From: Catenovulum agarivorans YM01
GTDB lineage: Bacteria; Pseudomonadota; Gammaproteobacteria; Enterobacterales; Alteromonadaceae
NCBI RefSeq assembly: GCF_000281085.1
Contig: NZ_JH767525.1
Location: 199,633-263,632, forward strand
Reading direction: 5' to 3'
DNA: 64,000 nucleotides
The notes under the pieces were generated by a model that saw only the letters and a program-made list of their open reading frames with translations, searched no databases and was not told the DNA's origin. Of this stretch, positions 36,810-46,788 are shown piece by piece. The translations under genes were made by a program, and so were the position numbers. The first letter of the stretch is position 1, and every line of letters starts with the position of its first letter.

Positions 36810-37811
36810 CTAGCCTTGATATTGAGCTAATAAAGTTTGTTGCTGTTCTTTACTGATGCGAGGGCCAAAACTTTGCACAACCTCAGAAGCGGCAGCACAA
36901 GCGAATTCAGCCGCTTTAGCTGTTTGCCAACCATTACAAGTTGCGTACAAAAACGCGCCGGCAAACATATCACCCGCCCCATTGGTATCAACAGGTTTTA
37001 CTTTTGGCGCAGCTACTTTTACTTCACCTTCAGCTATAAATACGCTGGCGCCATCTGCACCGCGAGTTACCGCTACTTGTTTAGCGCGAGTTAACAAAAC
37101 TTTGGCAGCATCTGCTAAGTTATCTGTGCCAGCAAAAGTTAAAGCTTCTTCCTCATTACAGAATAATAAGTCGATTGGATCACTACCCAATAACTCATCT
37201 AAACCATCTTTGAAATATTTAACCATAGAAGGATCTGAGAAAGTCATGGCAATTTTGTTGCCGTTTGTTTTAGCTTGCGATTTTGCTTGCAAAATTGCTT
37301 GGCGTGCAATATCTGAAGTGACTAAATAACCTTCAATATATAAATATTCAGCGTCAGCTAGTTCTTCAATAAATAATTCTTTAGCAGAAAAATCGGCAGT
37401 AATACCAAGATAGGTATTCATGGTGCGCTCAGCATCGTCGGTTACCATAACCATACATTTACCGGTTTGCCCCTGTAAATCGAGCTCAGCAACACGAATA
37501 GCCACACCTGCTTGCTGCAAGTTGTCACTATAAAATTGACCACTCTCGTCATCACCGACTTTACAAGATAAAAATGCGCTACCACCAAATTGGCATAAAC
37601 CCACTAATGAGTTGGCTGCAGAGCCACCACCAGCGCGTTTAAGCAAGCTGAATTCTTGGTTTAACTTATCTAATAAAACTTGATGGGCTTGCTCGTCTAA
37701 TAAGGTCATTAAACCTTTTTCAATGTTTTGACGCGCCAAAAAGTCGTCCGTTACTTCAAACTCTAGGTCAACCAGTGCGTTACCGAGTCCGTATACATTG
37801 TACTTGGCCAT
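36810..37811 (-). CDS. PfkB-family adenosine kinase
   Basis: The 333-residue carbohydrate/nucleoside kinase has an N-terminal YGLGNALVDLEFEV, KRAGGGSAANSLVGLCQFGG (signature 1) and DTNGAGDMFAGAFLYATC (signature 2, catalytic Asp). This subgroup is typically called adenosine kinase. Its position before ahcY supports that, as removing adenosine drives SAH hydrolysis. Inosine or another nucleoside remains possible. Confidence 0.87.
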   Translation of the reverse strand: MAKYNVYGLGNALVDLEFEVTDDFLARQNIEKGLMTLLDEQAHQVLLDKLNQEFSLLKRAGGGSAANSLVGLCQFGGSAFLSCKVGDDESGQFYSDNLQQAGVAIRVAELDLQGQTGKCMVMVTDDAERTMNTYLGITADFSAKELFIEELADAEYLYIEGYLVTSDIARQAILQAKSQAKTNGNKIAMTFSDPSMVKYFKDGLDELLGSDPIDLLFCNEEEALTFAGTDNLADAAKVLLTRAKQVAVTRGADGASVFIAEGEVKVAAPKVKPVDTNGAGDMFAGAFLYATCNGWQTAKAAEFACAAASEVVQSFGPRISKEQQQTLLAQYQG

Positions 37812-37837
37812 TAAGATTCCGATTATTGCTTAGTAAT

Positions 37838-38815
37838 TTAGCCGGAGATCATAATGACTACTGAGCTAATTACAATCACTATCCACCAAATCATCGCAGT
37901 TTCTTTGATAATTCGCCGACAATGTTGAATATCCGCAGCTTCTGGTGGTGGAAAGTCGCCAATTCGCGGACGATTTATCTTTTGCTCTCCATAAAAAACC
38001 GGCCCGGCTAACTGACGTTTTAAACTGTGTGACATGGCATAAAATAAACAAAAACTACCACAGCGATATTGTTTATCAAACTGGCGCAATGTTTTGCCCA
38101 TTTTAAAAAATGATTTAACAGGCGCTCGGAATAATAAAATTGACCATGCAAATAAACGCACTGGCAAATAACTAATTAAGGTAAAAAGAAAATTGATGCT
38201 TGTACTGAAATGCTTAAACGCAGGCTGTTTGATGTTCCAACTTTGCTGCAGCACAGCCAACAAACGATAAAACAATACAAACAGAGGCCCTAGCAGCAAA
38301 TACCAAAACAAGATAGCAAAGTATTGATAGGCACTGTGCAGCAGCATAGATTCTATGCTGGCTTTGGCTATGCCCATTGGTGATAACTTGCTGACATCAC
38401 GCAAAACAGTGTCACTTAACCTATCTCGAGCCAGCAACTTTTGTTGCTTGTCTAATGCTTGTTTTACTTTGAGCTGTGCTTTCCAATTTGTTTGGTCGGT
38501 TAAACACAACCACAATATCAACCAATCAACAAATAAAGGGAATTCAACCAAAGGAATAAAAAACCAGATAATGGCCAACAAAGGTAATACGGCACTGATT
38601 AAGCCCATAAAACCAGAAATAGCTAATTGACTTGAGTTGCGTTTTGGGTCTGGATTAATTTTTTCACCGAGTTTATAAGTCACTAAAGCGAAAAAGAAGA
38701 TTGGATGATATTTAACCGAAATTGGCAAAACCCGAGCTGTTATTGCAGCCAGCGCTAATACCAAGACTTGACAGGTATAAGCCGGAAACTCAGGTAATGC
38801 CGCAGTGTCTAACAT
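37838..38815 (-). CDS. cbiB: CobD/CbiB-family membrane protein
   Basis: The 325-residue membrane protein has at least five hydrophobic segments (VLVLALAAITARVLPISV, LAISGFMGLISAVLPLLAII, YFAILFWYLLLGPLFVLFY). The CbiB-like motifs are RDRLSDTVLRDVSKLS (usually RDT/D-LD in the family), ASIESMLLHSAYQYFAILFW and GPVFYGEQKINRPRIG. CbiB joins aminopropanol (phosphate) to adenosylcobyric acid. Overlap with mtnN (7 bases) is an arrangement I recall from Vibrio and relatives. The sequence is divergent and also resembles AmpE, so activity is uncertain. Confidence 0.75.
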   Translation of the reverse strand: MLDTAALPEFPAYTCQVLVLALAAITARVLPISVKYHPIFFFALVTYKLGEKINPDPKRNSSQLAISGFMGLISAVLPLLAIIWFFIPLVEFPLFVDWLILWLCLTDQTNWKAQLKVKQALDKQQKLLARDRLSDTVLRDVSKLSPMGIAKASIESMLLHSAYQYFAILFWYLLLGPLFVLFYRLLAVLQQSWNIKQPAFKHFSTSINFLFTLISYLPVRLFAWSILLFRAPVKSFFKMGKTLRQFDKQYRCGSFCLFYAMSHSLKRQLAGPVFYGEQKINRPRIGDFPPPEAADIQHCRRIIKETAMIWWIVIVISSVVIMISG

Positions 38816-39501
38816 AAACGAATAAAATCACATACAAGTTGCGATGAATGTTTAGCAGCTTGCTGTAAAAAGGTTTCAAAACTTTGGTGTGATGACTTGC
38901 CTGCAATATCAGACAAAGCTCTCACCACCACAAATGGGGTATTAAATTGCGCGCACACTTGTGCAATAGACGCAGCTTCCATTTCAACAGCTATCATATT
39001 TGGAAAGTTATCTCTGGCTTGGGCAACTTTGTCTGGACACGCCATAAAACTGTCGCCGGAACAAATTAAACCCACTTTAGCCTGTAAGTCACTTTGACGA
39101 GATGCAGCCGCTAACGCACGTTCAACCAACTTCGCATCCGAGGTAAAAGCAGCGGGAAAACCATAACCCTGCCCCATCTCAAAACCAAAGGCGGTTAAGT
39201 CAACATCGTGGTGACGCACTTCGTTAGAAATAACCAAATCACCAACTTCTAAGTCTTCAGCAAAACCACCAGCAGAGCCAGTGTTTAAAACCAAATCAGG
39301 TTTGTGGTTATCAAGCAACATAGTGGTCGACATAGCCGCAGCTGTTTTGCCAACACCACTTTGCACTAATACAACATTTTTACCTGATAAACTGCCAGTA
39401 TAAATAGTACAGGGGCCATGTTGCTCGGCAACTTTGTTTTCCATTTGTTTGAGCAAGATACTCACCTCTTGCTCCATTGCGCCGATAATGCCGATTTTCA
39501 T
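38809..39501 (-). CDS. mtnN: 5'-methylthioadenosine/SAH nucleosidase
   Basis: The 230-residue enzyme (Pfs) removes adenine from methylthioadenosine and SAH, feeding the methyl cycle and autoinducer-2 precursor. It begins MKIGIIGAMEQEVSILLKQM and has VVLVQSGVGKTAAAMSTTML, LNTGSAGGFAEDLEVGDLVI and the catalytic VEMEAASIAQVC and VRALSDIAGK (acid Asp) motifs. It overlaps the cbiB-like gene. Confidence 0.97.
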   Translation of the reverse strand: MKIGIIGAMEQEVSILLKQMENKVAEQHGPCTIYTGSLSGKNVVLVQSGVGKTAAAMSTTMLLDNHKPDLVLNTGSAGGFAEDLEVGDLVISNEVRHHDVDLTAFGFEMGQGYGFPAAFTSDAKLVERALAAASRQSDLQAKVGLICSGDSFMACPDKVAQARDNFPNMIAVEMEAASIAQVCAQFNTPFVVVRALSDIAGKSSHQSFETFLQQAAKHSSQLVCDFIRLC

Positions 39502-39558
39502 CTATTTATAACCTTGTAAGCAGCTAATTTGTTGCAGCATACCATAAAACAATAAAGG

Positions 39559-40161
39559 TTAAGCAACAGCTTGTGAGCCGTTAAGATCTTGCGGCATTTT
39601 TGCAATTAGTGGTTTAACCGGGCGTGTTGGGCCTTTAGGCTCAACTGGACGCACGTTTAATGGTGTAAGTTTGCCTTTACCTATTTTCGCCGACAAACAT
39701 TCGCGGATTTCTGACGCTTTGTAACCTGCTTTTATACGTATACGAACGTGCGGAATGCCAACCGTTTCTAGTGCTCCACGAACAAACCAATCAGGTTTGG
39801 CTTTGTAACCTTGTTTTGATTCAGTATTAACTAAGTCAATTGCCGCAACTGGCTCGAATGTTTTTCTATCTAACAAGACAAAGTCTAAACTTTTGTTTGA
39901 CGCTTTAGTTTTAGCTATTTGTGCAGCTCGCGGTTTTACACTCCCTTCAGGCTGCAACAAGTCATTAAGTTTTACTCGGCTGATTACGCGAAATTGATCA
40001 CCAACTGCTTGTTCAAGTTTAATCATAAAGGCTACTTCAGGCGCTGAATATAAGGTATTTCGTTTTTGAAATGGAAAAGGCGCACCTGATTGAGTTAAAT
40101 GTATTGCCGCACCAGCAACAATTACCAGCACCATAATTAGCACAATAATTAATAGATCCAT
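39559..40161 (-). CDS. DUF2726-type membrane-anchored protein
   Basis: The 200-residue protein has one N-terminal membrane helix (LLIIVLIMVLVIVAGAAIHL). A DUF2726 core follows at about 40-165 (YSAPEVAFMIKLEQAVGD, SLDFVLLDRKTFEPVAAIDL, RGALETVGIPHVRIRIKAGY). It resembles degenerate restriction-endonuclease-like folds; the D..L..... AAIDL pattern fits. A proline-rich tail (PVEPKGPTRPVKPL) follows. Function is unknown. It is divergent from tapT. Confidence 0.8.
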   Translation of the reverse strand: MDLLIIVLIMVLVIVAGAAIHLTQSGAPFPFQKRNTLYSAPEVAFMIKLEQAVGDQFRVISRVKLNDLLQPEGSVKPRAAQIAKTKASNKSLDFVLLDRKTFEPVAAIDLVNTESKQGYKAKPDWFVRGALETVGIPHVRIRIKAGYKASEIRECLSAKIGKGKLTPLNVRPVEPKGPTRPVKPLIAKMPQDLNGSQAVA

Positions 40162-40295
40162 ATACCACTCCTAAACAACAAAAAATTGACGTTCAAACAA
40201 AAAAATGACTGTTATGGGAGTGATTTAGCAAAGGCTGTACCAAGAATCATAAATAGGAGTAAAATAGCCAACATAAAATAAAAGTAGAGTTTAGT

Positions 40296-41048
40296 GTGAA
40301 TTTTTATCAATTTCGTCAGCAGCGCCTTGCCAAAGCCACTCGAGCTTTTAATGCGCGAGGGATCACGGTAAAACGGTGTGAGCAGTGCCAACTGCCGTTA
40401 TACGCTTGCATATGCAATTGGAAGCCTAGCGTAAAATGTCAGTTGGAAGTGATATTAATCATGCACTCTGATGAAATACTCAAACCGAGTAATACCGGCC
40501 ATTTGATCAGCGAAGTATTAGGTGACAATTGCCATTTATTTGAATGGTCGCGTACCGAACCAGCAGCAGAACTGCTGCAACTGCTTAATCAAAAAGATCG
40601 CCAATATGCGATATTGTTTCCACCGCCATTAGAGCAGGCTAGACAACCTAGCCGCCCAATAACAATAGCGCCGACAATCGAAGAGCTCCAAGCGCAAAGC
40701 CCTGAAAAAAAACTGACCTTAGTAGTATTAGATGGCACTTGGCGGCAATGTAAACGCATGTTTAACCAAAGCCAATGGTTGTACCATATTCCATGTTTTG
40801 ATTTAGATGTAAGCCAGCAAGCACAATACAAACTAAGAAAATCAGTAGAGGCCCACCAATTGGCAACCGCTGAGGCTGCCGCTTTAGCCTTTGCTCAATG
40901 GCAACAAATCGAGGCGGCGCACGTATTACAAAACTATTTTGCCATATTTAACCAACACTATGCCGCCAGTAAACTCAACGTTATTCCGCAATTAAGTCAC
41001 GAACATAGTTTTTTGCAAAACTACCTCGACAAAAGCGTCTCGAGTTAA
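40296..41048 (+). CDS. tapT: tRNA-uridine aminocarboxypropyltransferase (DTW domain)
   Basis: The 250-residue SAM-dependent enzyme (YfiP/TapT) makes acp3U47 in tRNA. Zinc-binding cysteines are in KRCEQCQLPLYACIC, then VILIMHSDEILKPSNTGHLI and the family DTW-type motif VVLDGTWRQCKRMF, followed by YKLRKSVEAHQLATAEAAAL. It uses GTG start at 40296. The 3' end overlaps the convergent GGDEF-EAL gene by 4 bases. Confidence 0.92.
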   Translation: MNFYQFRQQRLAKATRAFNARGITVKRCEQCQLPLYACICNWKPSVKCQLEVILIMHSDEILKPSNTGHLISEVLGDNCHLFEWSRTEPAAELLQLLNQKDRQYAILFPPPLEQARQPSRPITIAPTIEELQAQSPEKKLTLVVLDGTWRQCKRMFNQSQWLYHIPCFDLDVSQQAQYKLRKSVEAHQLATAEAAALAFAQWQQIEAAHVLQNYFAIFNQHYAASKLNVIPQLSHEHSFLQNYLDKSVSS

Positions 41049-43069
41049 CTGACTTTATCCCGTGCTGACTGTTTAGCCACCAGTTGGCAAAACTCCTCTA
41101 TCGGTAAAGGTTTGCTAATTAAATACCCTTGGCCATATTGACAGCCTAAGCTGGCGAGTAAGTCTTGTTGCTGAACTGTCTCTATCCCTTCAGCAACCAC
41201 AGTCATATTTAGCCCGGTGGCCATATTAATAATGGAGCTAACCAAAGCAACATCTGCTGTGTCTTGTTCAATGTCTCGAACAAACAACCTATCCACCTTA
41301 ATTTTGGAGATAAACGAACGGTAGTTTTTAACGTAACTTAGTGCAGAATAACCTGTACCAAAGTCGTCAATCGCTATTTTGACCCCAAGTTTTTCAAGCT
41401 CTGCCAATAACCTATTTATATTAACGTTCCCAGATTCATTAATCATGGAACGTTCTGTTACTTCAATTTCGAGACGATTTTCAGTTAACGGATATCGAGT
41501 TAATACGTTATCTAAATAATCAACTATATCTGGTTGTTCAAAGTCGAGCGGACAAAAATTGACAGTGCCAAATAGCGGCAGTCCTTTTCCTTGCAACTTG
41601 TGCAACTTTTTAACCGTTTCAGTTAATACATAGCGATCAATCTCAACAACATCACCCGTTTCTTCAGCTAACGCTATAAACACATCTGGGCGCACCGCAC
41701 CATATTCGGGGTGGAACCAACGACACAAAGCTTCAAAGCCAACAATAGAACCATCATCAATAGCAAAAATTGGTTGGAAATAAACCGTAATCTCATCGTT
41801 TTCTAGCGCAGTTTTTAACGCTGTTTTTAAACGAGATTTAACCATAAGGTCTTCAAACATTTCGGCAGAAAAGGTTTTATATTGGCTTTTGCCAGCATTT
41901 TTTGCTTGAAACATTGCTGTATCTGCATTGGCTATCAAATTCGTTGCTGTGTCTGCGTCATCTGGATACATGGCAATACCAATACTGCAGGATAAGTTGA
42001 GCTTGTCGCTCGCAACCCCATATGGCTCTTTAATTTTTTTCAAAATGTTTTCGGCGAAAACATTTAATTCTGCGCCCTGTAAATCAACCACCAGCATAAA
42101 CTCATCACCGCCAATCCGAGCCAAAAATCCACCATGCGGTTTAACAAATTGCTGGATGCGAGCAGAAACAATACGGAGTATTTCATCACCAACCAAGTGG
42201 TGGTGGGTATCATTGATATCCTTAAAACCATCTAAATCGACAAACATCAAAGCAAAACGACCGTTAAAGCCAACTTGGCGGATTTTATCTTCGAGCAGCT
42301 GTAAACCGTAACGCCGGTTTGCTATACCAGTCAAATCATCATGGTTGGCTTGATATGTTAAGTGTTTTTCGTACTGTTGTTTCGCAGATAAGTAGTCTTG
42401 CGTGTCGTGACGTAATCGATTGAAGCTAGTGACGATTTGATTGAGTTCATCATCTATATAGGGCGCTCTGTCTAACTCAATTTCATGTTTTAACGAATCA
42501 TCTAACTTAAATGAGCGCATGTGGTTGACTATATTAGACAGGTGCCGAGATAACATATAACCAATCAAACGGATGGAAATAATCGCCACTAATGCGGCAG
42601 AAAAAACATACACCAAAATAACGTAAAAAACCGAGTCTTTTACATATCTATTGATTGCCTGTTGGTCTAACCAAATAAAAATTGTGCCGACTTTTTCATT
42701 CTGATGGCTGAGTGTTTTAGTAAATTCTGGCTCGCCTATCTTTAGGCCGTACAAATAATGTTCACCCGTTTCACTGATTACTTCAGCAGCGGCAATATAC
42801 TGGGTTTGACTTAAGCCCGATGCCATATATTGCACGGTTTCTTCTTTAAAACTCCATAGTGCTTCAGACAGACTGTCACTAATTAATTCAATATTCTTTT
42901 GAATGTCCGTTTTTATCTGATCAGATACTTTATAAAACTGTAAAGTAGAAAACAGCGACACAATTAGCAAAGTGGCGCATAAGCTTGAGACAATTAATGC
43001 CAAAACCACCCGCGCTTTTAAAGAATGTAATGAAAATTGTTTTAATAGCCGATAAATGGCTGCGTACAT
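41045..43069 (-). CDS. Membrane GGDEF-EAL c-di-GMP protein
   Basis: The 674-residue protein has an N-terminal helix (VVLALIVSSLCATLLIVSLF), a periplasmic sensor region of about 110 residues, and a second helix (VFYVILVYVFSAALVAIISI). A HAMP-like linker follows, then a GGDEF domain with an intact RIGGDEFMLVV and an EAL domain with GFEALCRWFHP, LEIEVTERSM, IDDFGTGYSALSYV, VDRLFVRDI and VAEGIETVQQQ. Both active-site signatures look complete, so it could make or break c-di-GMP. The ATG at 43069 (TAGGG upstream) is preferred to an upstream TTG. Confidence 0.94.
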   Translation of the reverse strand: MYAAIYRLLKQFSLHSLKARVVLALIVSSLCATLLIVSLFSTLQFYKVSDQIKTDIQKNIELISDSLSEALWSFKEETVQYMASGLSQTQYIAAAEVISETGEHYLYGLKIGEPEFTKTLSHQNEKVGTIFIWLDQQAINRYVKDSVFYVILVYVFSAALVAIISIRLIGYMLSRHLSNIVNHMRSFKLDDSLKHEIELDRAPYIDDELNQIVTSFNRLRHDTQDYLSAKQQYEKHLTYQANHDDLTGIANRRYGLQLLEDKIRQVGFNGRFALMFVDLDGFKDINDTHHHLVGDEILRIVSARIQQFVKPHGGFLARIGGDEFMLVVDLQGAELNVFAENILKKIKEPYGVASDKLNLSCSIGIAMYPDDADTATNLIANADTAMFQAKNAGKSQYKTFSAEMFEDLMVKSRLKTALKTALENDEITVYFQPIFAIDDGSIVGFEALCRWFHPEYGAVRPDVFIALAEETGDVVEIDRYVLTETVKKLHKLQGKGLPLFGTVNFCPLDFEQPDIVDYLDNVLTRYPLTENRLEIEVTERSMINESGNVNINRLLAELEKLGVKIAIDDFGTGYSALSYVKNYRSFISKIKVDRLFVRDIEQDTADVALVSSIINMATGLNMTVVAEGIETVQQQDLLASLGCQYGQGYLISKPLPIEEFCQLVAKQSARDKVS

Positions 43070-43295
43070 ATCAAACCCTATATGGAAAACACACTCGTGC
43101 AACAGCGATATTTAAGCGACCTAAAGAAACAAGTTTATGGTAGGTTAAATATCTAAATAAATAGTAGTCAATATGTTAGCAATAAGCGAACTTTTAAATG
43201 CTAATACACAATAAAATTGTCTACCTATTGAAATTTGTGATTTGCCCCCCACTTCTGCAAATAGTTTTAAGTTAGTCAATTTGGTCAACCTTGCC

Positions 43296-43997
43296 ATGAA
43301 CATGAGTGCTGTTACCAGTTTAATCGCATTAATCACAACCCTAGCAGGGTATTTTTTCGCCGTCCCTGTATTATTAACCATAGGGTTATTTTCGCTTTCT
43401 GGCGCATGTACCAATTGGTTAGCGATTCATATGCTGTTTGAAAAAGTTCCAGGTCTGTACGGCTCAGGGGTGATTGAAGCTAAGTTCGAGCAATTTAAGG
43501 CTGCAATTAAAGACTTAATGATGAACGAGTTTTTTAGCGATGAAAATATCGATAAATTTTTATCTGACAATATGGGCCATGCCAGTCATTTCGATTTATC
43601 ACCTGTGATTGAGAAAATAGATTTTGACCCCGCTTATGAATCTTTGGTAGAAACCGTATTAAGCTCTAAATTTGGGCAGATGCTTGAAATGATGGGGGGG
43701 CGCTCGCTGATTGACCCATTAAAAGAGCCATATATCGAAAAGCTCAAACAAAAGTTAATTGATATTAGCCAGTCTCCTGATTTTGATGACCTAGTTAGAC
43801 AGAGTTTAGAGCAACCGAATATCCTTGCAGAAATGCGCGAAAAAGTCAGTCATATAATTGATGCCCGACTCAACGAACTAACTGCCCAAGCTGTGAAAAA
43901 GATTGTGTATAAAATGATAAATGAACATTTAGGTTGGTTAGTTATATGGGGCGGTGTTTTTGGTGCAATATTTGGGTTAATCGCTCATTTGGTTTAG
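43296..43997 (+). CDS. DUF445-family membrane protein
   Basis: The 233-residue protein has two N-terminal helices (VTSLIALITTLAGYFFAVPV, then LLTIGLFSLSGACTNWLAIH), the typical NWLAIHMLFEKVPGLYGSGV motif and the helical DUF445 region (FEQFKAAIKDLMMNEFF, KLKQKLIDISQSPDFDDLVR). A C-terminal helix follows (LGWLVIWGGVFGAIFGLIAH). Function is unknown. The start is uncertain: ATG 43296 has no clear Shine-Dalgarno, and a TTG at 43242 would add 18 residues. Confidence 0.8.
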   Translation: MNMSAVTSLIALITTLAGYFFAVPVLLTIGLFSLSGACTNWLAIHMLFEKVPGLYGSGVIEAKFEQFKAAIKDLMMNEFFSDENIDKFLSDNMGHASHFDLSPVIEKIDFDPAYESLVETVLSSKFGQMLEMMGGRSLIDPLKEPYIEKLKQKLIDISQSPDFDDLVRQSLEQPNILAEMREKVSHIIDARLNELTAQAVKKIVYKMINEHLGWLVIWGGVFGAIFGLIAHLV

Positions 43998-44024
43998 TTT
44001 GATAATTAATAACGAGAACAAACA

Positions 44025-44300
44025 ATGAAAAATATTTTACGCAGCATTTTTTCACCTGTTTTAAATATATTTGAAAAAGGTGACGATAATTATGTCTACA
44101 AACCACTAAACCGCACTATATTAATAGTTGTAGGTCTATTGTTTGCAGTACTTGGGAGTGCTGTTACTTGGTTAAGCCCTAAAGAAGAGCTCGGCTTTTT
44201 AATTCCACTTGTTGTATTTGGCGGGGCCAGTTTCGTCTGTTTAATTGTTGGTTTGTTAGGTAACGACAAAGCTGTGGCGAAAATTTGGGGAGGAAAATAA
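44025..44300 (+). CDS. Small membrane protein of unknown function
   Basis: The 91-residue protein has two hydrophobic helices (ILIVVGLLFAVLGSAVTWL, then LIPLVVFGGASFVCLIVGLL) and short polar ends. It follows the DUF445 gene by 27 bases and touches the next gene, so the three may be one operon. No family is recognised. Confidence 0.65.
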   Translation: MKNILRSIFSPVLNIFEKGDDNYVYKPLNRTILIVVGLLFAVLGSAVTWLSPKEELGFLIPLVVFGGASFVCLIVGLLGNDKAVAKIWGGK

Positions 44301-44311
44301 CAGGAGTCATT

Positions 44312-45286
44312 TTGCGCCACTGGCTAATATTTTTTCAAGTTTGTTTGTTTTCACTTGGCCTAGCGCTAATTGCTGGGCTGTTTTATTTTTTATGGCCCAA
44401 TACTCAAGCTAAGCTAAAGCCAGAGCTAACCAGCGGCACGTTGCAGTCTCCCCCTACAATAATTACCCAAGTCCAAACTTCGCAGGCTTCCAACAATTCC
44501 AACATCCAAATTCAATCCGGTTCACAACAGGCGCACTCAGAGCAAAATATTTCAACCAATACCAGCGATAACAAGCTCAATAAAATTGAAAATTATCCGC
44601 ATGCCGAGCCGTTGCAATCAGACATAGCCGATATTGACTTAGATGCTTTCAAACAGCAGGCTACTATAGAGCAATATCTAAGTTATTTATTAGCATTAGA
44701 AAAATGCATGCCGTTTCATCGTTATGCCGACAAAACCGGCAGAATCAATATTTCACCACAGCGATTAGAAGTGACATTAAACCAACATGCGAGCCGAGGT
44801 GTACCTGAACACATCAGCCAATCACTTATTAATAAAATTAATTTGTGCAACGGTGTTAAGTTGGACTATGTCCATAGGCTCTATCAAGAAGTCACCTATG
44901 TAGCTAATCAAGGTAATATTCAAGCCATGATGATACTTTCACATCTGCCTGATATGACGCTGACCGACCCAAATCAAGTAGACGAAGCACGTAGAAAAGA
45001 TTTTTACCATAAACAAATGATGTGGTTAGAGCAGGCACGCCAACAAGGGAGTTTAAACGCTTTATTTAATTTGGCTGTCCGCCACCACCATGGTGTTTCG
45101 CCAGATCCAGTGAGCGCAGCTAGCTATTATCAAGTTCTGCAACATTTTTTACCTGAATACCAGTATGAAGATACAGTCGCCAATTTAACTGACTCAATGA
45201 AAACTTGGCAAAAAGCCGAAGTAGAACAAATGACTAAACTGCTTATTGAAGAAATGGACACCCTACCCCAATTGTACGATTGGTAA
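44312..45286 (+). CDS. Membrane-anchored Sel1/TPR-like protein
   Basis: The 324-residue protein starts at TTG 44312, chosen because AGGAG lies about six bases before it. One N-terminal helix (IFFQVCLFSLGLALIAGLFY) is followed by a Q/S/N-rich linker of about 80 residues (SQASNNSNIQIQSGSQQAHS). The C-terminal half is helical with one recognisable Sel1-like repeat (SLNALFNLAVRHHHGVSPDP, VSAASYYQVLQ). It is probably periplasmic. No enzyme motif is visible. Confidence 0.65.
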   Translation: MRHWLIFFQVCLFSLGLALIAGLFYFLWPNTQAKLKPELTSGTLQSPPTIITQVQTSQASNNSNIQIQSGSQQAHSEQNISTNTSDNKLNKIENYPHAEPLQSDIADIDLDAFKQQATIEQYLSYLLALEKCMPFHRYADKTGRINISPQRLEVTLNQHASRGVPEHISQSLINKINLCNGVKLDYVHRLYQEVTYVANQGNIQAMMILSHLPDMTLTDPNQVDEARRKDFYHKQMMWLEQARQQGSLNALFNLAVRHHHGVSPDPVSAASYYQVLQHFLPEYQYEDTVANLTDSMKTWQKAEVEQMTKLLIEEMDTLPQLYDW

Positions 45287-45346
45287 TAAACCGATTTTTG
45301 TTTAATATGCTCTGTATATGGAAATAACAATTATTAAAATATAACA

Positions 45347-46723
45347 ATGACTCTTGCTAACAAGCGCTATGCACTTTGTTACCTACTAATCGCCTGCCTT
45401 GCACTATTTGTGCGCTTTTATCAATTAGGCGATATTAACAAACCGGTTTTTGATGAAGTCTATTTTCCTAAATTTGCCTACCAATACATTCAGCAGCAAC
45501 CTTTTTTTCATTCACATCCACCATTGGCAAAATACGTTTTACAAGGTGCGATTACGCTTTATCACACACTGCCTTGGGTAAACGAGCCGACCTTGGGTTC
45601 TGTTGAATTTAGTCAACTTAATCCTGTTAGTTATCGTTGGATCAATGCACTGTTAGGCTTTTTTGCAGCTATGTTTTTCACTTTATGTGTTTGGAAACTT
45701 AGTCGATCACATTTTATAACGATCTTGGTCTTTGCCTTTACTTGTTTAGATGGCGCACTTATTGTTGCCGCGCGCTTTGGCCTAAGCAATGTCCATATTT
45801 TATTTTGGGGATCTTTGAGCTGTTATCTGACCATATTGACAGTACAAAAAAACTCTTGGCTCTATCCAGTTTTATTGAGCCTTAGTTTAGGTTGTGTGGT
45901 TTGCGTGAAATGGAGTGGTCTAAGCTACTGGGCATTTAGCCTAGCTATACTTATCGTTTTGTTATTGGTTAAGCGATTCTCTATCGTCTCTGATACACAA
46001 ACTAACATTGTTTCAATCAGTTACCGGCGCTTTGCTGGCATTGTTGCCTTACTGCTGATCTTACCTATACTTGTGTATAGTTTGTTGTGGATACCTGATT
46101 TAAAACTCAATACTAAATACGACTTTGTTGAAACCCACCAACAATTTTTTAGCTACCATAAAAACCGAGTTACCGAAGACGCTCATCCATACTGCTCAAA
46201 ATGGTATAGCTGGCCTGTAATGCAAAGGCCTATCAGTTACTACTTTGAAAAGTTACCTGTTGAAAATGGCCAGCAGTGTTACAAAAATATTCATTCGTTT
46301 GGCAATCCACTTTTATACTGGTGGTCTAGTTTAGCTATGTTGGTGCTTACGCTCTGGACACTTTCTCAGCTAATAAATATAGTGAAATCAGTGGTTAGAC
46401 GAGAACAAAGCAGCATAACTCAACCGCAATTTATCTCACTATTTATCGTATGTGGTTATTTTGCTTGTTGGTTACCTTGGACTTTGGTGAGCCGTTGTAC
46501 CTTTTTATATCACTATCAATCAGCTTCGGTATTCAGCTTCTTCGCTTTGGCTGTGTTGCTTGTTAGATTACAAAATAGTAAATCTACCTATGTAAGATTT
46601 ACTGCTTGGGTAATTTTGCTCAGTATAGCGATGAGTTTTATTTATTGGCTACCATTTCAACTCGGCATTCCTGTAGAAAAATCAGCTTTTTATCAACGCA
46701 TGTGGTTTAGCAGTTGGATTTAA
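45347..46723 (+). CDS. PMT-family glycosyltransferase (protein O-mannosyltransferase type)
   Basis: The 458-residue polytopic membrane protein has the GT39 N-terminal loop DEVYFPKFAYQYI and HPPLAKYVLQGAI, in which DE is the proposed catalytic/lipid-phosphate site. GRWINALLGFF-like and WKLSRSHFITIL membrane regions follow, then a C-terminal four-helix PMT_4TMC-like region (KWYSWPVMQRPISYYFEK, GNPLLYWWSSLAMLVL, WLPWTLVSRCTFLYHY). It transfers a sugar from a polyprenyl carrier to protein or another acceptor at the periplasmic face. It is near the DoxX and ornithine-lipid genes, but no obvious acceptor gene is present. Confidence 0.85.
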   Translation: MTLANKRYALCYLLIACLALFVRFYQLGDINKPVFDEVYFPKFAYQYIQQQPFFHSHPPLAKYVLQGAITLYHTLPWVNEPTLGSVEFSQLNPVSYRWINALLGFFAAMFFTLCVWKLSRSHFITILVFAFTCLDGALIVAARFGLSNVHILFWGSLSCYLTILTVQKNSWLYPVLLSLSLGCVVCVKWSGLSYWAFSLAILIVLLLVKRFSIVSDTQTNIVSISYRRFAGIVALLLILPILVYSLLWIPDLKLNTKYDFVETHQQFFSYHKNRVTEDAHPYCSKWYSWPVMQRPISYYFEKLPVENGQQCYKNIHSFGNPLLYWWSSLAMLVLTLWTLSQLINIVKSVVRREQSSITQPQFISLFIVCGYFACWLPWTLVSRCTFLYHYQSASVFSFFALAVLLVRLQNSKSTYVRFTAWVILLSIAMSFIYWLPFQLGIPVEKSAFYQRMWFSSWI

Positions 46724-46788
46724 TTTGAAAGAAAGCCCTGAGATCATCTGTCTATAAATTTATATTGATGCTTTAAAAAGGTGCCCTC

